Source of the DNA: a virus
Strand: one strand, 5' to 3'
IMG/VR virus record: IMGVR_UViG_3300033143_004242
Location: 1 to 45,849 of that record
Length of the DNA stretch: 45,849 bases
The notes under the pieces were generated by a model, which was not told the origin of the DNA, did no database searches, and was given only the letters and a program-made list of their open reading frames with translations. The translations under genes and the position numbers were made by a program. This document shows positions 25,307 to 32,110 of the stretch, one piece after another; the first letter of the stretch is position 1, and every line of letters begins with the position of its first letter.

Positions 25307-25777
25307 ATGGAAGGAAAACCTAATACACCTGAGCTAATAGCTCACCCAGTAGTACTTTTCCCTGATTTTAAGGGTAAGAGAATCGAAACCGATAAGCGGT
25401 TTGGAGATAAGGTTAACAAGGCAACACTAAGTTGTCCAGTTCCCGAAACCGATGAAGATGCCAAGAGGATGTATGGTATTGACTTGGCCGGATTATTTAA
25501 CCTGGGCGTCAAGACTCATGTGTACGGCGAGAGCTGGTTCGCTGCCCATATCAAGGAGAGCGTCAAAAATGGCGTAGACCTTAACAGTGATGACTTTATC
25601 AAAGGCCTCCAGGCTGGTTTTGAAAGTGCAGTGCATCGAATTCCCAGAGTTGCGGGAGAAGGTAGTGGCACAAAGGCCGAAGCGATGAAGTACCGTCAAC
25701 TGAAACAGTCCCTGGGTGTCGAAAGTGATGAAGAGCTGGCGGAAATTATAGCCATGATGAAAAAGAAAAAGAAGTAA
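25307..25777 (+). CDS. First early gene, unknown function (156 aa)
   Basis: This 156-aa protein has a mixed N-terminal half (VVLFPDFKGKRIETDKRFGD) and a helical C-terminal half ending in a run of lysines after AEIIAMM. It contains no cysteine cluster, signal peptide or recognised enzyme motif. AGGGAG precedes the ATG. It is the first gene of the rightward unit and probably the earliest made, so a host-takeover or regulatory role is reasonable but unproven. Codon choice (GGC, CTG, GCC) is richer in G/C at third positions than the AGA/GAA/ATA-rich genes downstream, and it sits inside a pair of 31-nt inverted arms, suggesting a separate origin. Confidence 0.75.
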   Translation: MEGKPNTPELIAHPVVLFPDFKGKRIETDKRFGDKVNKATLSCPVPETDEDAKRMYGIDLAGLFNLGVKTHVYGESWFAAHIKESVKNGVDLNSDDFIKGLQAGFESAVHRIPRVAGEGSGTKAEAMKYRQLKQSLGVESDEELAEIIAMMKKKKK

Positions 25778-25790
25778 AACCGTCAACCTA

Positions 25791-25821
25791 AACGGCAGGA
25801 GTCACCTGCGAAGTGCCTAAA
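25791..25821 (+). repeat. 31-nt inverted arm, right of the early ORF
   Basis: Complement of 25249-25279 as described there. It begins 14 bases after the stop of the 156-aa gene and ends before the ribosome-binding site of the 46-aa gene. AATATT occurs at the outer edge of both arms (25241-25246, 25820-25825). Confidence 0.8.
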
Positions 25822-25847
25822 TATTCCACAGAAGGGAGGTGATAATT

Positions 25848-25988
25848 ATGATTTTTTGGCTTTGGTTTCATGATCTTATTCCAGAGAATTTAGATGAACT
25901 GGTAAAACTAAATAATGAGACTTTGTTTATAGCAAACTGTGCACCATGTGATTATAGTGAAACTGTCTGGGTATGGTACGAATTATAA
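25848..25988 (+). CDS. Small aromatic protein (46 aa)
   Basis: This is a 46-aa frame starting at ATG 25848-25850 after a strong GGGAGGTGATAATT. The sequence is acidic and rich in tryptophan (MIFWLWFHDLIPENLDEL, and WVWYEL at the end), with CAPC in the middle. It is the last gene before the rho-independent terminator at 26006, so it is co-transcribed only with the 156-aa gene. Function unknown; expression early and strong is inferred. Confidence 0.65.
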   Translation: MIFWLWFHDLIPENLDELVKLNNETLFIANCAPCDYSETVWVWYEL

Positions 25989-26005
25989 GGAGCTAATCCA
26001 CCAAG

Positions 26006-26032
26006 GGGAGCAGAAATGCTCCCTTTTTCTTT
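26006..26032 (+). terminator. Rho-independent terminator of the early operon
   Basis: GGGAGCA and TGCTCCC form a 7-bp stem closed by a GAAA tetraloop (26006-26023), followed by TTTTTCTTT. It ends the two-gene early operon. It is the clearest intrinsic terminator in the genome. Confidence 0.9.
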
Positions 26033-26092
26033 GCCCAAAAATCTTACCTCAGCCTCCCAGGAGCTTGGCAGCCGTAAACTACTGGATTGCTA

Positions 26093-26112
26093 AGTTATTG
26101 AAATCATTGGAC
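26093..26112. repeat. ATTGAAATCATT motif, copy 3
   Basis: Third copy; core identical, with one base change before the core (TTATTG instead of TCATTG). Located after the early terminator. Confidence 0.75.
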
Positions 26113-26133
26113 AATTCCAATACCCTGCCTCTA

Positions 26134-26153
26134 ACTCATTGAAATCATTAGAC
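26134..26153. repeat. ATTGAAATCATT motif, copy 4
   Basis: Fourth copy; core identical, followed by AGAC instead of GGAC. Only 21 bases separate it from copy 3. Confidence 0.75.
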
Positions 26154-26180
26154 ATTTTAGCCGACAAAATTGCGTCAACT

Positions 26181-26400
26181 CTCCGACTCTACTGTAGGGT
26201 AGACACCAACCCATACCCCGCCCAAAATTGAAGGTTGACTATGAATTTTGTTTTGTAGTAGTTAGTAGTAGTAGTAGTTTTAGAATTTTTTTTTTAAAGA
26301 AACAAACAACTACTACTATTAAACTCTACTATTAAACTTTACTCGAAACAATTAAAATTTCGGGGGACGGGTAGGTCGCTACCCTATGGTAGAGTCGGAG
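26181..26400. repeat. 220-nt interrupted inverted repeat
   Basis: The outer arms CTCCGACTCTAC (26181-26192) and GTAGAGTCGGAG (26389-26400) pair perfectly. The stem continues inward to about 26220/26361 with two G-T pairs and a few mismatches. Inside it a second stem pairs TAGTAGTAGTT (26269-26279) with AACTACTACTA (26308-26318). The GC-rich base contrasts with the T- and A-rich interior. It could be an origin element, a packaging site or a non-coding RNA. Confidence 0.7.
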
Positions 26401-26406
26401 CGTAGA

Positions 26407-26430
26407 GGAGTGAACTCCGAAGTGAACTTC
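26407..26430 (+). repeat. Tandem mini-hairpins with TGAA loops
   Basis: GGAG-TGAA-CTCC (26407-26418) is followed at once by GAAG-TGAA-CTTC (26419-26430). Both have 4-bp stems and the same loop. They lie between the long inverted repeat and dyad copy 5. Confidence 0.55.
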
Positions 26431-26440
26431 ATCACCCAGG

Positions 26441-26463
26441 AAACATTCAAAATTTGAACCTTT
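26441..26463. repeat. Dispersed 23-bp dyad, copy 5
   Basis: Arms AAACATTCAA and TTGAACCTTT around an AAT spacer, preceded by CAGG as in copy 6 (AAGG). It lies 50 bp upstream of the -35 of the next promoter. Confidence 0.8.
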
Positions 26464-26512
26464 AGGAGTACCACCAATTCAACCACCTGGAGACATTTAT
26501 TTTGAGGTGGTA

Positions 26513-26541
26513 TTGACAAAACATCCTTCATATGGTATGGT
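26513..26541 (+). promoter_or_regulatory. Promoter of the small-gene operon
   Basis: TTGACA (26513-26518), 17-bp spacer and TATGGT (26536-26541), 27 bp before the first gene of the operon. A 7-bp inverted repeat (TACCACC at 26469-26475, GGTGGTA at 26506-26512) ends right at the -35. Confidence 0.6.
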
Positions 26542-26567
26542 ATTTACGTAAACATTGAGGAAACCAG

Positions 26568-26750
26568 ATGAAATGTTTATTTTGCGATAGTAAAAATATT
26601 TGGCTTTATCCGACAAAAGATGGTAATGGAATATGCAAAGAATGTATTTTCCTTGCCACAATAAGTCTTGCAGAAAATACCCATGTCTTAAGAGAAGCAA
26701 AAGTTCTCGCAGACAAAATGGTTATAGCTGAGCACCTTGAGAAGAGGTAA
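26568..26750 (+). CDS. Zinc-ribbon miniprotein (60 aa)
   Basis: Two CxxC pairs (CLFC at residues 3-6 and CKEC at 23-26) form a small zinc ribbon, followed by a helix (NTHVLREAKVLADKMVIAEH). GAGGAAACC precedes the ATG. It is the first gene of the long rightward operon. Such miniproteins often bind nucleic acid or a host protein; the target is unknown. Confidence 0.7.
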   Translation: MKCLFCDSKNIWLYPTKDGNGICKECIFLATISLAENTHVLREAKVLADKMVIAEHLEKR

Positions 26751-26757
26751 ACCATAA

Positions 26758-26910
26758 ATGTCCCTAATACCCTTATCCTCATGTCATAACTGTCGCCCAG
26801 ACCTCTGGAGAACGCTAAAGCGCCCAGCCAAGGGAGCCTATTACTGTAAGAACTGCGATAAACGGGTTAAGGTAATACTAAGGAAAAGAAGGGAGAAACC
26901 TAATGCCTAA
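26758..26910 (+). CDS. Zinc-ribbon miniprotein (50 aa)
   Basis: The ATG at 26758 opens a 50-aa frame with CHNC (residues 9-12) and CKNC (30-33) and a very basic tail (KRVKVILRKRREK). This is a second, unrelated CxxC miniprotein right after the first. AGAGG lies about 11 bases upstream. The basic tail suggests nucleic-acid binding. Confidence 0.65.
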   Translation: MSLIPLSSCHNCRPDLWRTLKRPAKGAYYCKNCDKRVKVILRKRREKPNA

Positions 26911-26936
26911 CTTGGGAAAGGAGGGGAGGAGTTGAG

Positions 26937-27170
26937 ATGAAAGATTTCAGACAACGAACAATCGCAGAGACTTCGACTGATGGAAGGATCTTGGTGAGTA
27001 AAACTCGAAAATCTAATGGTTACGGGGAGATTTTCATCGACGCTAATGGAAGACTACTTAAATTCTGCAGTACAGATGATAGCCATGAGGCAGAGGTAAA
27101 CACTTTGCTTCAACTACTCATCAAAATAGTAAATCATCCTTGTCTCTTGGAGGAAGAAGAGGAGGACTAA
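26937..27170 (+). CDS. Hypothetical protein (77 aa)
   Basis: This is a 77-aa protein with an N-terminal beta region (ILVSKTRKSNGYGEIFIDANGRLLKF), a helix and an acidic tail of seven residues. GGGAGGAG precedes the ATG. Its stop overlaps the next start (TAATG). Not recognised. Confidence 0.65.
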   Translation: MKDFRQRTIAETSTDGRILVSKTRKSNGYGEIFIDANGRLLKFCSTDDSHEAEVNTLLQLLIKIVNHPCLLEEEEED

Positions 27171-27394
27171 TGCTCAAGTCTTGGACAGGTACTCCACCAA
27201 AGAAATGTGACATCTGTCATACTCCAATTACAGAGGAGTTCATAGATGGGAAGATAGCCCTGGCTACAACGTGGGCTTTCTTCTGTCCAAAGTGTCATGA
27301 GGCTAAGGGAAGTGGTCTTGGACTTAGCCTTGGACAAAGATACAAGCTAACTGCTTGGGAAGGAGAAGAGATATGGCTGAAAGTAGAGGGATAG
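27170..27394 (+). CDS. Zinc-ribbon protein (74 aa)
   Basis: CDIC (residues about 13-16) and CPKC (about 40-43) make a zinc ribbon, with a glycine-rich turn after the second pair. The ATG at 27170 overlaps the preceding stop; GGAGGA lies just upstream. A longer upstream start would read through the end of the previous gene and is not needed. Function unknown. Confidence 0.65.
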   Translation: MLKSWTGTPPKKCDICHTPITEEFIDGKIALATTWAFFCPKCHEAKGSGLGLSLGQRYKLTAWEGEEIWLKVEG

Positions 27395-27753
27395 ACAATG
27401 GTTCACTTATGGAAGAAAAGGCAAAGTCGTGGAGACAAGCAAAGAAGATCATTAAGGGGCTGACCCAAGAAGAGGCAGAAGCAAGAATAGAGCATATCAA
27501 ATACGCACTCCACCAAAGAGCAAGTAACCTTAAACAACTCGAACTCCTCGTTGCAGGAGAGAGGGAGGGGGTAGCCTACCTTCAGGAAGAATTCATAAAA
27601 CTTCAAAAAGTACTCACACCAATAATTAAAGTAAAACTTAAGACGAAGAAGAAAGCATCTAACTCCCTATGGGCAGAGGCCCAGGACGTTTGGGATAGTC
27701 TCTCTAAAGAGGAGAGAGCTTCAGTTCTTAAGGAAAGGGAGGGGAGAAAATGA
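27373..27753 (+). CDS. Coiled-coil hypothetical protein (126 aa)
   Basis: This is a mostly helical protein with a coiled coil (about residues 25-85) and a basic stretch KVKLKTKKK before a final acidic helix. I chose the ATG at 27373 because AAGGAG lies at the right distance; 27355 and 27409 are alternatives. It overlaps the zinc-ribbon gene by 22 bases. Not recognised. Confidence 0.6.
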   Translation: MAESRGIDNGSLMEEKAKSWRQAKKIIKGLTQEEAEARIEHIKYALHQRASNLKQLELLVAGEREGVAYLQEEFIKLQKVLTPIIKVKLKTKKKASNSLWAEAQDVWDSLSKEERASVLKEREGRK

Positions 27754-27977
27754 ATCAATCACAAGCAGAACGAAAACTCACAAAACTTAGGGAGGATAGT
27801 CTCGGGTACTGTCCTCTTATTAAAAGTGGATGTAGAAAAGACTGCGCAGCTTACTCTGAGGGTAGTATTTCTAAGCTTCCTTATCAAAGGCCTGATGAGG
27901 AGGAGGAGTGCTGGCGTATTTACCCTCCACGTTGTGAAAGCCCAATAGTAAGTGGAGTAATTATTGTAGAATCCTAA
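27750..27977 (+). CDS. Cysteine-containing hypothetical protein (75 aa)
   Basis: Five cysteines (residues 21, 28, 32, 54 and 62) in a pattern YCPLIKSGCRKDCAAY and CW...RC resemble small metal-binding phage proteins. It overlaps the previous stop (ATGA) and is preceded by GGGGAG. Unknown role. Confidence 0.65.
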   Translation: MNQSQAERKLTKLREDSLGYCPLIKSGCRKDCAAYSEGSISKLPYQRPDEEEECWRIYPPRCESPIVSGVIIVES

Positions 27978-27990
27978 AGGAGGTAGCCCA

Positions 27991-28140
27991 ATGAGCAAAC
28001 TTCAAAGAAAACTCAAGCGTCTGGAGGAGCTCTTTGAGAAGACTCCAGAGAAGGCAACCCTACGAAGAGCAAAAATCCTTAGACAAGCTGAGAAGGTAAC
28101 AGCTAAGCTGGAAGAACTGAAGAGGGGGGTGAAGGTATGA
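27991..28140 (+). CDS. Small helical basic protein (49 aa)
   Basis: ATG at 27991 after AAAGGAGGTAGCCCA. The 49 residues are almost entirely helical and basic (MSKLQRKLKRLEELFEKTPE) and would form one or two amphipathic helices. Its stop overlaps the next start (ATGA). Unknown. Confidence 0.6.
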   Translation: MSKLQRKLKRLEELFEKTPEKATLRRAKILRQAEKVTAKLEELKRGVKV

Positions 28141-28502
28141 GTATAATAGAATATTCTTACGAGGACGGAATTAAGATAAAGGTAGGAGATACTATAGTAT
28201 TCACAATAACCAAGTTTGACTTTACTTCAGAAGAACCTCCAAGCTCCACTTATCCAGGAGCTCCCTCAGATATAGAGGTTCTTGAAGTCTGGGGAGAGAA
28301 TGAGGGAAGGAAACCCTTCCTACTCGCACCTGAAGCAGCCGGAGTTTTTGGTAATCTCTATAGAAAAAAGCTTCAGAGGGAGATTCTCCTCCGAAGGAAA
28401 GCTATAAATGAGTCTTGGAACCTTGAGAGAAAACTTGAGGAAAGGGAAAGCAAAAGGCTTCGAGACAATGACTGGGGGATAAGGATAGATAAGGATAGAT
28501 AA
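28137..28502 (+). CDS. Hypothetical protein (121 aa)
   Basis: A beta-rich first half (MSIIEYSYEDGIKIKVGDTI) is followed by a charged helix (residues 75-115). It starts within the stop of the preceding gene. The 3' end contains a tandem repeat of GGATAGATAA, encoding part of the C terminus. Not recognised. Confidence 0.65.
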   Translation: MSIIEYSYEDGIKIKVGDTIVFTITKFDFTSEEPPSSTYPGAPSDIEVLEVWGENEGRKPFLLAPEAAGVFGNLYRKKLQREILLRRKAINESWNLERKLEERESKRLRDNDWGIRIDKDR

Positions 28503-28514
28503 GGAGAAGAGACA

Positions 28515-28721
28515 ATGTTAGCAATAGGAAATGATGAAATAGAAAAAGCACCTCCTTTAGGAGATTTCATTTTGTGTACTGTGTGTGGCAAGAGACACAG
28601 AATTGAATTTGGAGATGAAGTTCTAAAGGATGGCACTAAGAAACAATCAAAACTATTAGCATTTTATAAATGTGGAGGTAAGTCATATCTTGCTGGTATC
28701 AATGGAAAAGACATCAGATGA
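28515..28721 (+). CDS. Small CxxC protein (68 aa)
   Basis: CTVC at residues 21-24 followed by KRHRIEFGDE, and a further cysteine near 53 in FYKCGGKSYLAGI. This looks like a degenerate zinc ribbon. AAGGAGAAGAG precedes the ATG. Unknown. Confidence 0.65.
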   Translation: MLAIGNDEIEKAPPLGDFILCTVCGKRHRIEFGDEVLKDGTKKQSKLLAFYKCGGKSYLAGINGKDIR

Positions 28722-28783
28722 AGAAAAGAAGGAGGATGAGACTATGCCAAGAATAACAAAAGCAGATCTAAGGAGGTAAAATT

Positions 28784-29233
28784 ATGAAAGCATTAGAAGA
28801 AAGACTTAATGCCAGAAAGGCCGAGTACGAAGCACTTATTAAAGCTGAGTATGCGGTCGAGTCTGTTCTCGAGAAAATTCTTCCTCTATTCCCAGAGAAT
28901 ACTAATTTTAGTGGTAATGTTTATTCTGAGTTCGCTTATCTCTACATCACAATTGACTCAGTTGAGGAGTTTGAAGAGAACATCATCTCAGAATTGTCCG
29001 AAGTCCTGAAGGTAACCTGGGAGAGAAGTGTTGATGAAACTGATATTGTCCACAGGGCTGACTTCCTTGCAGATGAGAACTATTATACCTATATCACTGT
29101 ATCCTCAAAGCCTACTGACTCTTGTAGAATCATTGCAGTTCCCACAGGAAAAGTCAAAAGGGTCTCAAAAATTGTCTGGGCAGATGAAGTTGAAGTAGAG
29201 TATATGGTAGACTGTGGTGATCCAGATGACTGA
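28784..29233 (+). CDS. Hypothetical protein (149 aa)
   Basis: An N-terminal helix (MKALEERLNARKAEYEALIK) leads into an acidic alpha/beta region and a C-terminal beta segment. CTAAGGAGG sits just upstream and overlaps the end of an 11-codon upstream frame at 28744-28779. Not recognised. Confidence 0.65.
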   Translation: MKALEERLNARKAEYEALIKAEYAVESVLEKILPLFPENTNFSGNVYSEFAYLYITIDSVEEFEENIISELSEVLKVTWERSVDETDIVHRADFLADENYYTYITVSSKPTDSCRIIAVPTGKVKRVSKIVWADEVEVEYMVDCGDPDD

Positions 29234-29477
29234 AAACACAAAAGGCTACCTTATTGGTAAGAAGGATAAGTATAAATATAGCATAATCGGAAGGTACTTC
29301 AAAGAAGAAGAAGAAAATCACCTCTTGAAAGACATAAAGTTCTTTCAAAAACAACTCAAGGGGACTGGTGACCTGAGTCTTTTCCTTCCCCTTAAGGTAG
29401 TACTTGGCTCAGCCGGATTTGGTCATATTAGGCCACTCACACCAGATGAGAAGAAAGCTCTGGGGAAGGAGAAGTAA
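29226..29477 (+). CDS. Hypothetical protein (83 aa)
   Basis: This is a small basic protein starting MTENTKGYLIGKKDKYKYSI, with a glycine-rich segment (VLGSAGFGHIRPLTPDEKK). The ATG at 29226 overlaps the previous stop by eight bases; an ATG four codons earlier is possible. Not recognised. Confidence 0.6.
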   Translation: MTENTKGYLIGKKDKYKYSIIGRYFKEEEENHLLKDIKFFQKQLKGTGDLSLFLPLKVVLGSAGFGHIRPLTPDEKKALGKEK

Positions 29478-29479
29478 GA

Positions 29480-29680
29480 ATGGAACTAAGAATATTTCCT
29501 ATAACAAAGAAGACTCATCCAAAGCCCTTCAAAAGGACAAAGCTGTTTACCTACAGAGTATCAAAGGATGCTTATAAACATAGCGGAGTAGGAATACTAC
29601 TCCATTTTATTGGTATCTCCTTCGGTATCCAGTATCCTTCTGGGAAAATCTTTGATGAAGAGGAGAGAGAATGGACTTAA
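29480..29680 (+). CDS. Hypothetical protein (66 aa)
   Basis: This is a basic 66-aa protein with a hydrophobic centre (GVGILLHFIGISFGIQYP) that is probably a beta hairpin rather than a membrane span. AAGGAGAAGTAAGA precedes the ATG. Overlaps the next gene by 10 bases. Not recognised. Confidence 0.6.
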   Translation: MELRIFPITKKTHPKPFKRTKLFTYRVSKDAYKHSGVGILLHFIGISFGIQYPSGKIFDEEEREWT

Positions 29681-29859
29681 TAAAAGCCTTTAAGCCAATC
29701 TTAGTAATATCCATAGAGAATCTTCCTCCAGGATATAGTAAGGGAGCAAAGATTGAAAAGGATGTTATAGCAAAGTGTATGGAGGCCCTTGGAGAAGAGT
29801 ATGTACTTCTCTTTGATCAGGAACACAGTAATATCTATATCTCTGGAAAGATAAAATGA
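29671..29859 (+). CDS. Hypothetical protein (62 aa)
   Basis: A 62-residue alpha/beta protein (ILVISIENLPPGYSKGAKIE, then a helix and YVLLFDQEHSNIYISG) resembling a small ferredoxin-like half fold. It overlaps both neighbours by a few bases, with GAGGAGAGAG upstream. Not recognised. Confidence 0.6.
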   Translation: MDLIKAFKPILVISIENLPPGYSKGAKIEKDVIAKCMEALGEEYVLLFDQEHSNIYISGKIK

Positions 29860-30263
29860 CCTACACCAAGAAATTCAATGCAGCAAAGTTCACTCATCTT
29901 ACAGAAACTTTCAAGAACCTCCTTGATCTTCCTCCAGGCGGAAAGCTCACTTTGGGAGGGATGGAGATAGGAACTCTCTTTCGCACCAGATGGCTTGTCT
30001 ACGACTGGCTCCACCATATGGGGCTTAGGAAACAATTCAAAGTCTCTCAAAGAGAGGGAGAACTTGTAATAATAAGAAAAGGAGGGCCTTCTCCTATTCT
30101 GAAGAGAGAGACTCCTTCCCTTGCAGAACTTGAACCACTTCTCAAAGATATGCTCCAAGTAGATGATGCAGTAGCTTGGCTTCGAGAAGCACGAAGAGAG
30201 AAAAAAATCACTGCCGAGGAGATGGGCATACTCCTTGATCGCTACAACGAAATCATGATATGA
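29856..30263 (+). CDS. Hypothetical protein (135 aa)
   Basis: The first 85 residues alternate helix and strand with a winged-helix-like order (FRTRWLVYDWLHHMGLRKQF, then a hairpin ending in VIIRKGG). The last 50 residues are helical. A DNA-binding role is possible from this order but no family was recognised. It overlaps its neighbour at the start (ATGA). Confidence 0.65.
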   Translation: MTYTKKFNAAKFTHLTETFKNLLDLPPGGKLTLGGMEIGTLFRTRWLVYDWLHHMGLRKQFKVSQREGELVIIRKGGPSPILKRETPSLAELEPLLKDMLQVDDAVAWLREARREKKITAEEMGILLDRYNEIMI

Positions 30264-30274
30264 GGAAGGTAATT

Positions 30275-30547
30275 ATGAATAAGAAAGTAGAATTCAAATG
30301 GTCTCGTTGGATGCTTAGGCTTAATAAAGATCGAAGACTTGTCTTAGGGAGAGATGCTGCTATTGTTGGCACAGAAATTTGGGGTTATGTTGAGCTAGAT
30401 CTTCTTAGAATGATTAAAAATCATTTAGTAGGTCTCCTTCCTATTTGGAAGGTGTGGCAAACAGAAAAGTTTTGTACAGAAAGAGATATGTTGGAACACT
30501 ATGACTTCACCAAAACCAACTCCTTGGACAACACTACACATAAGTGA
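30275..30547 (+). CDS. Hypothetical protein (90 aa)
   Basis: This is a basic, tryptophan-containing 90-aa protein. ATG at 30275 follows GAGGAAGG; an ATG five codons earlier overlaps the previous stop. The 3' end overlaps the following gene by 47 bases in another frame, unusually long for this operon. Not recognised. Confidence 0.55.
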   Translation: MNKKVEFKWSRWMLRLNKDRRLVLGRDAAIVGTEIWGYVELDLLRMIKNHLVGLLPIWKVWQTEKFCTERDMLEHYDFTKTNSLDNTTHK

Positions 30548-30734
30548 TAGAGAGGAACATAGATATTATACTTGTGAACATTACAATGATTGCTTAGGTA
30601 AAGCAGCTAAAGGTCGTTGGGAGAGTTTTACTTGTCTTTACTGCCCTTGCAACAAACTAATGAAGGAGGAAGAATGGAAGAAACGAGAACGGATGAAGAA
30701 GTTACGGATATCAAAGAGGCCCTTAAGCTTATAG
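30501..30734 (+). CDS. Cysteine-rich small protein (77 aa)
   Basis: Residues 22-52 carry YYTCEHYNDCLGKAA and FTCLYCPC, a spaced cysteine pattern (C25, C31, C45, C48, C50) seen in small phage and prophage proteins and likely metal-binding. The rest is basic helix. Overlaps are long on both sides but the cysteine pattern supports it being real. Confidence 0.6.
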   Translation: MTSPKPTPWTTLHISDREEHRYYTCEHYNDCLGKAAKGRWESFTCLYCPCNKLMKEEEWKKRERMKKLRISKRPLSL

Positions 30735-30991
30735 AGGTAATAGTTCTTGGGCCTGGGCCAGAAGTATGGGCAGAAGCACTCATGAAATCAGAAAGAGCTG
30801 TTCCTCTTGGGCTGCCAGAATCAGTCTATAACTTCCATCAGAAACAAACAGCTCCTCTTTTAAATCTTGTCCTTCAGAAAGTCTTCTTATACGGACTTCA
30901 GTCATTAGTTGAGGAAGTAGGCCCAGAAGAACTAGCTAAGAGACAGGAACAACTTAAGAAATTTTCCAAGGGAGGCCAAGATGCTGGATAA
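30674..30991 (+). CDS. Helical hypothetical protein (105 aa)
   Basis: Mostly helical and acidic. I chose ATG 30674 for its GGAGGAAGA site rather than an upstream in-frame ATG at 30617. It overlaps the nuclease gene by 11 bases, so it may be its partner. Not recognised. Confidence 0.6.
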   Translation: MEETRTDEEVTDIKEALKLIEVIVLGPGPEVWAEALMKSERAVPLGLPESVYNFHQKQTAPLLNLVLQKVFLYGLQSLVEEVGPEELAKRQEQLKKFSKGGQDAG

Positions 30992-31916
30992 GGAACTCAG
31001 AGAACTCGGCCCTCCGGAAATCTACGATAATACTATACTCAGTAACATGACTAAGTGTCCTCGTAACCTCTATTGGTTTCTTCGAGGCCTGGATTACAAG
31101 ATCTCACCCACTTACTTCACCTGGGGTAGAGCCCTTGGTGTAGGCCTCAATACCTGGCATGTTACTCAGGGGAAGGAAGAGCCGAAGATGAGGTTGGCCA
31201 GGGCTATTGTAGCTGCTCAGGAAGAATGGGAAAAGGATAACCCAGTAGAAATTGGTGATAACACCTGGGATAACCTTGAGAATTGCCTCAAACTCTACGT
31301 TGAAGTCTATGGAGTAGAAGAGCCTTGGACTATGTTATACGACACAGGAGAGCTTGGCTTTGCTCTTCCAATTCCAGGAACCTCAATCTCCTACGGAGGA
31401 GCTCTTGATGCACCAATAGTGTGGAATCCCTATGGAATCCTTGTAAGAGAGGATAAATCTACTGGAGGCTACATAACTGATGCCTACCTCGATCAATGGA
31501 ATCATGCTTCCCAAGTTACTGGATACCTCTGGGGGCTTCACCAAGTCACAGGTGAGGAGCCCTTCGGAGCCTACATGAACATAGTAAGTAAGAGGCCTCG
31601 GAAGGAGTCACAAGATAGATTCTATAGGCTTCTCGTCAAGCGGAGTGAGTGGGAGCTTGCCCAATTTATGAGAGATACAGTACTTCTTATTGATGATATT
31701 AGGAGAGAGTATGACCGTTGGCTATGGCCGAAGCTTGGAGAAAGAGATCCTATTAACTGTGCTGGGGGCATGGGAAGGAGTGCTTGCCTCTATCGGAGAC
31801 TTTGCAAGACTGAAATGGAACCTTGGGAGCTGGAAGAAACCTATGACTTTGACCAAGAGTTCCTATGGAGAGAGAAGAAATGGGAGCCCTGGAAGAGAAA
31901 GGGGGAGAATGAATGA
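30981..31916 (+). CDS. PD-(D/E)XK nuclease with four-cysteine (Fe-S type) layout
   Basis: This is a RecB/Cas4/AddB-like exonuclease, 311 aa. A first cysteine lies in MTKCPRNLYW (residue 26). The nuclease core has GGALDAP near 135 and REDKST near 152 (the D and ExK of the motif), and QVTGYLWGL gives the conserved glutamine. Three more cysteines near the C terminus (NCAGGMGRSACLYRRLCK) complete the layout that holds a 4Fe-4S cluster in AddB and Cas4 proteins. In phages with a Sak4-like annealase this nuclease produces single-stranded ends for recombination or replication. Confidence 0.85.
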   Translation: MLDKELRELGPPEIYDNTILSNMTKCPRNLYWFLRGLDYKISPTYFTWGRALGVGLNTWHVTQGKEEPKMRLARAIVAAQEEWEKDNPVEIGDNTWDNLENCLKLYVEVYGVEEPWTMLYDTGELGFALPIPGTSISYGGALDAPIVWNPYGILVREDKSTGGYITDAYLDQWNHASQVTGYLWGLHQVTGEEPFGAYMNIVSKRPRKESQDRFYRLLVKRSEWELAQFMRDTVLLIDDIRREYDRWLWPKLGERDPINCAGGMGRSACLYRRLCKTEMEPWELEETYDFDQEFLWREKKWEPWKRKGENE

Positions 31917-32110
31917 AGTACGCTTTATTTTTATATTATCAAAGTAGTCCCAACATGAAAGTAGAACAGGGACTATTAGAAACCAAAGGGGTCTATTCAA
32001 TGTATTACACTCGTGTATCCCACTCTACAGAGGAAGAGTATATTACAAGTATCAAAGACCTAATTAAATCCTTAGAACAAAGATTAAAGGAGGTAACAAG
32101 CAATGGATGA
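31913..32110 (+). CDS. Hypothetical protein (65 aa)
   Basis: 65 residues: an aromatic beta half (MKYALFLYYQSSPNMKVEQG) and a C-terminal charged helix. It starts in the stop of the nuclease (ATGA) and ends inside the next gene. Not recognised. Confidence 0.6.
   Translation: MKYALFLYYQSSPNMKVEQGLLETKGVYSMYYTRVSHSTEEEYITSIKDLIKSLEQRLKEVTSNG

Larger units (their letters stand above)
26033..26567. other. Second non-coding region (535 bp)
   Basis: No credible gene. It contains two further ATTGAAATCATT repeats, a 220-nt interrupted inverted repeat, a run of TAG triplets, two tandem mini-hairpins, dyad copy 5 and a sigma-70-type promoter for the downstream small-gene operon. Together with the early control region it frames the early operon. 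Confidence 0.7.

Noticed and set aside
26250-26280. CRISPR-like or microsatellite array of TAG triplets
   Set aside because: The triplets form one arm of an internal stem and have no spacer structure.
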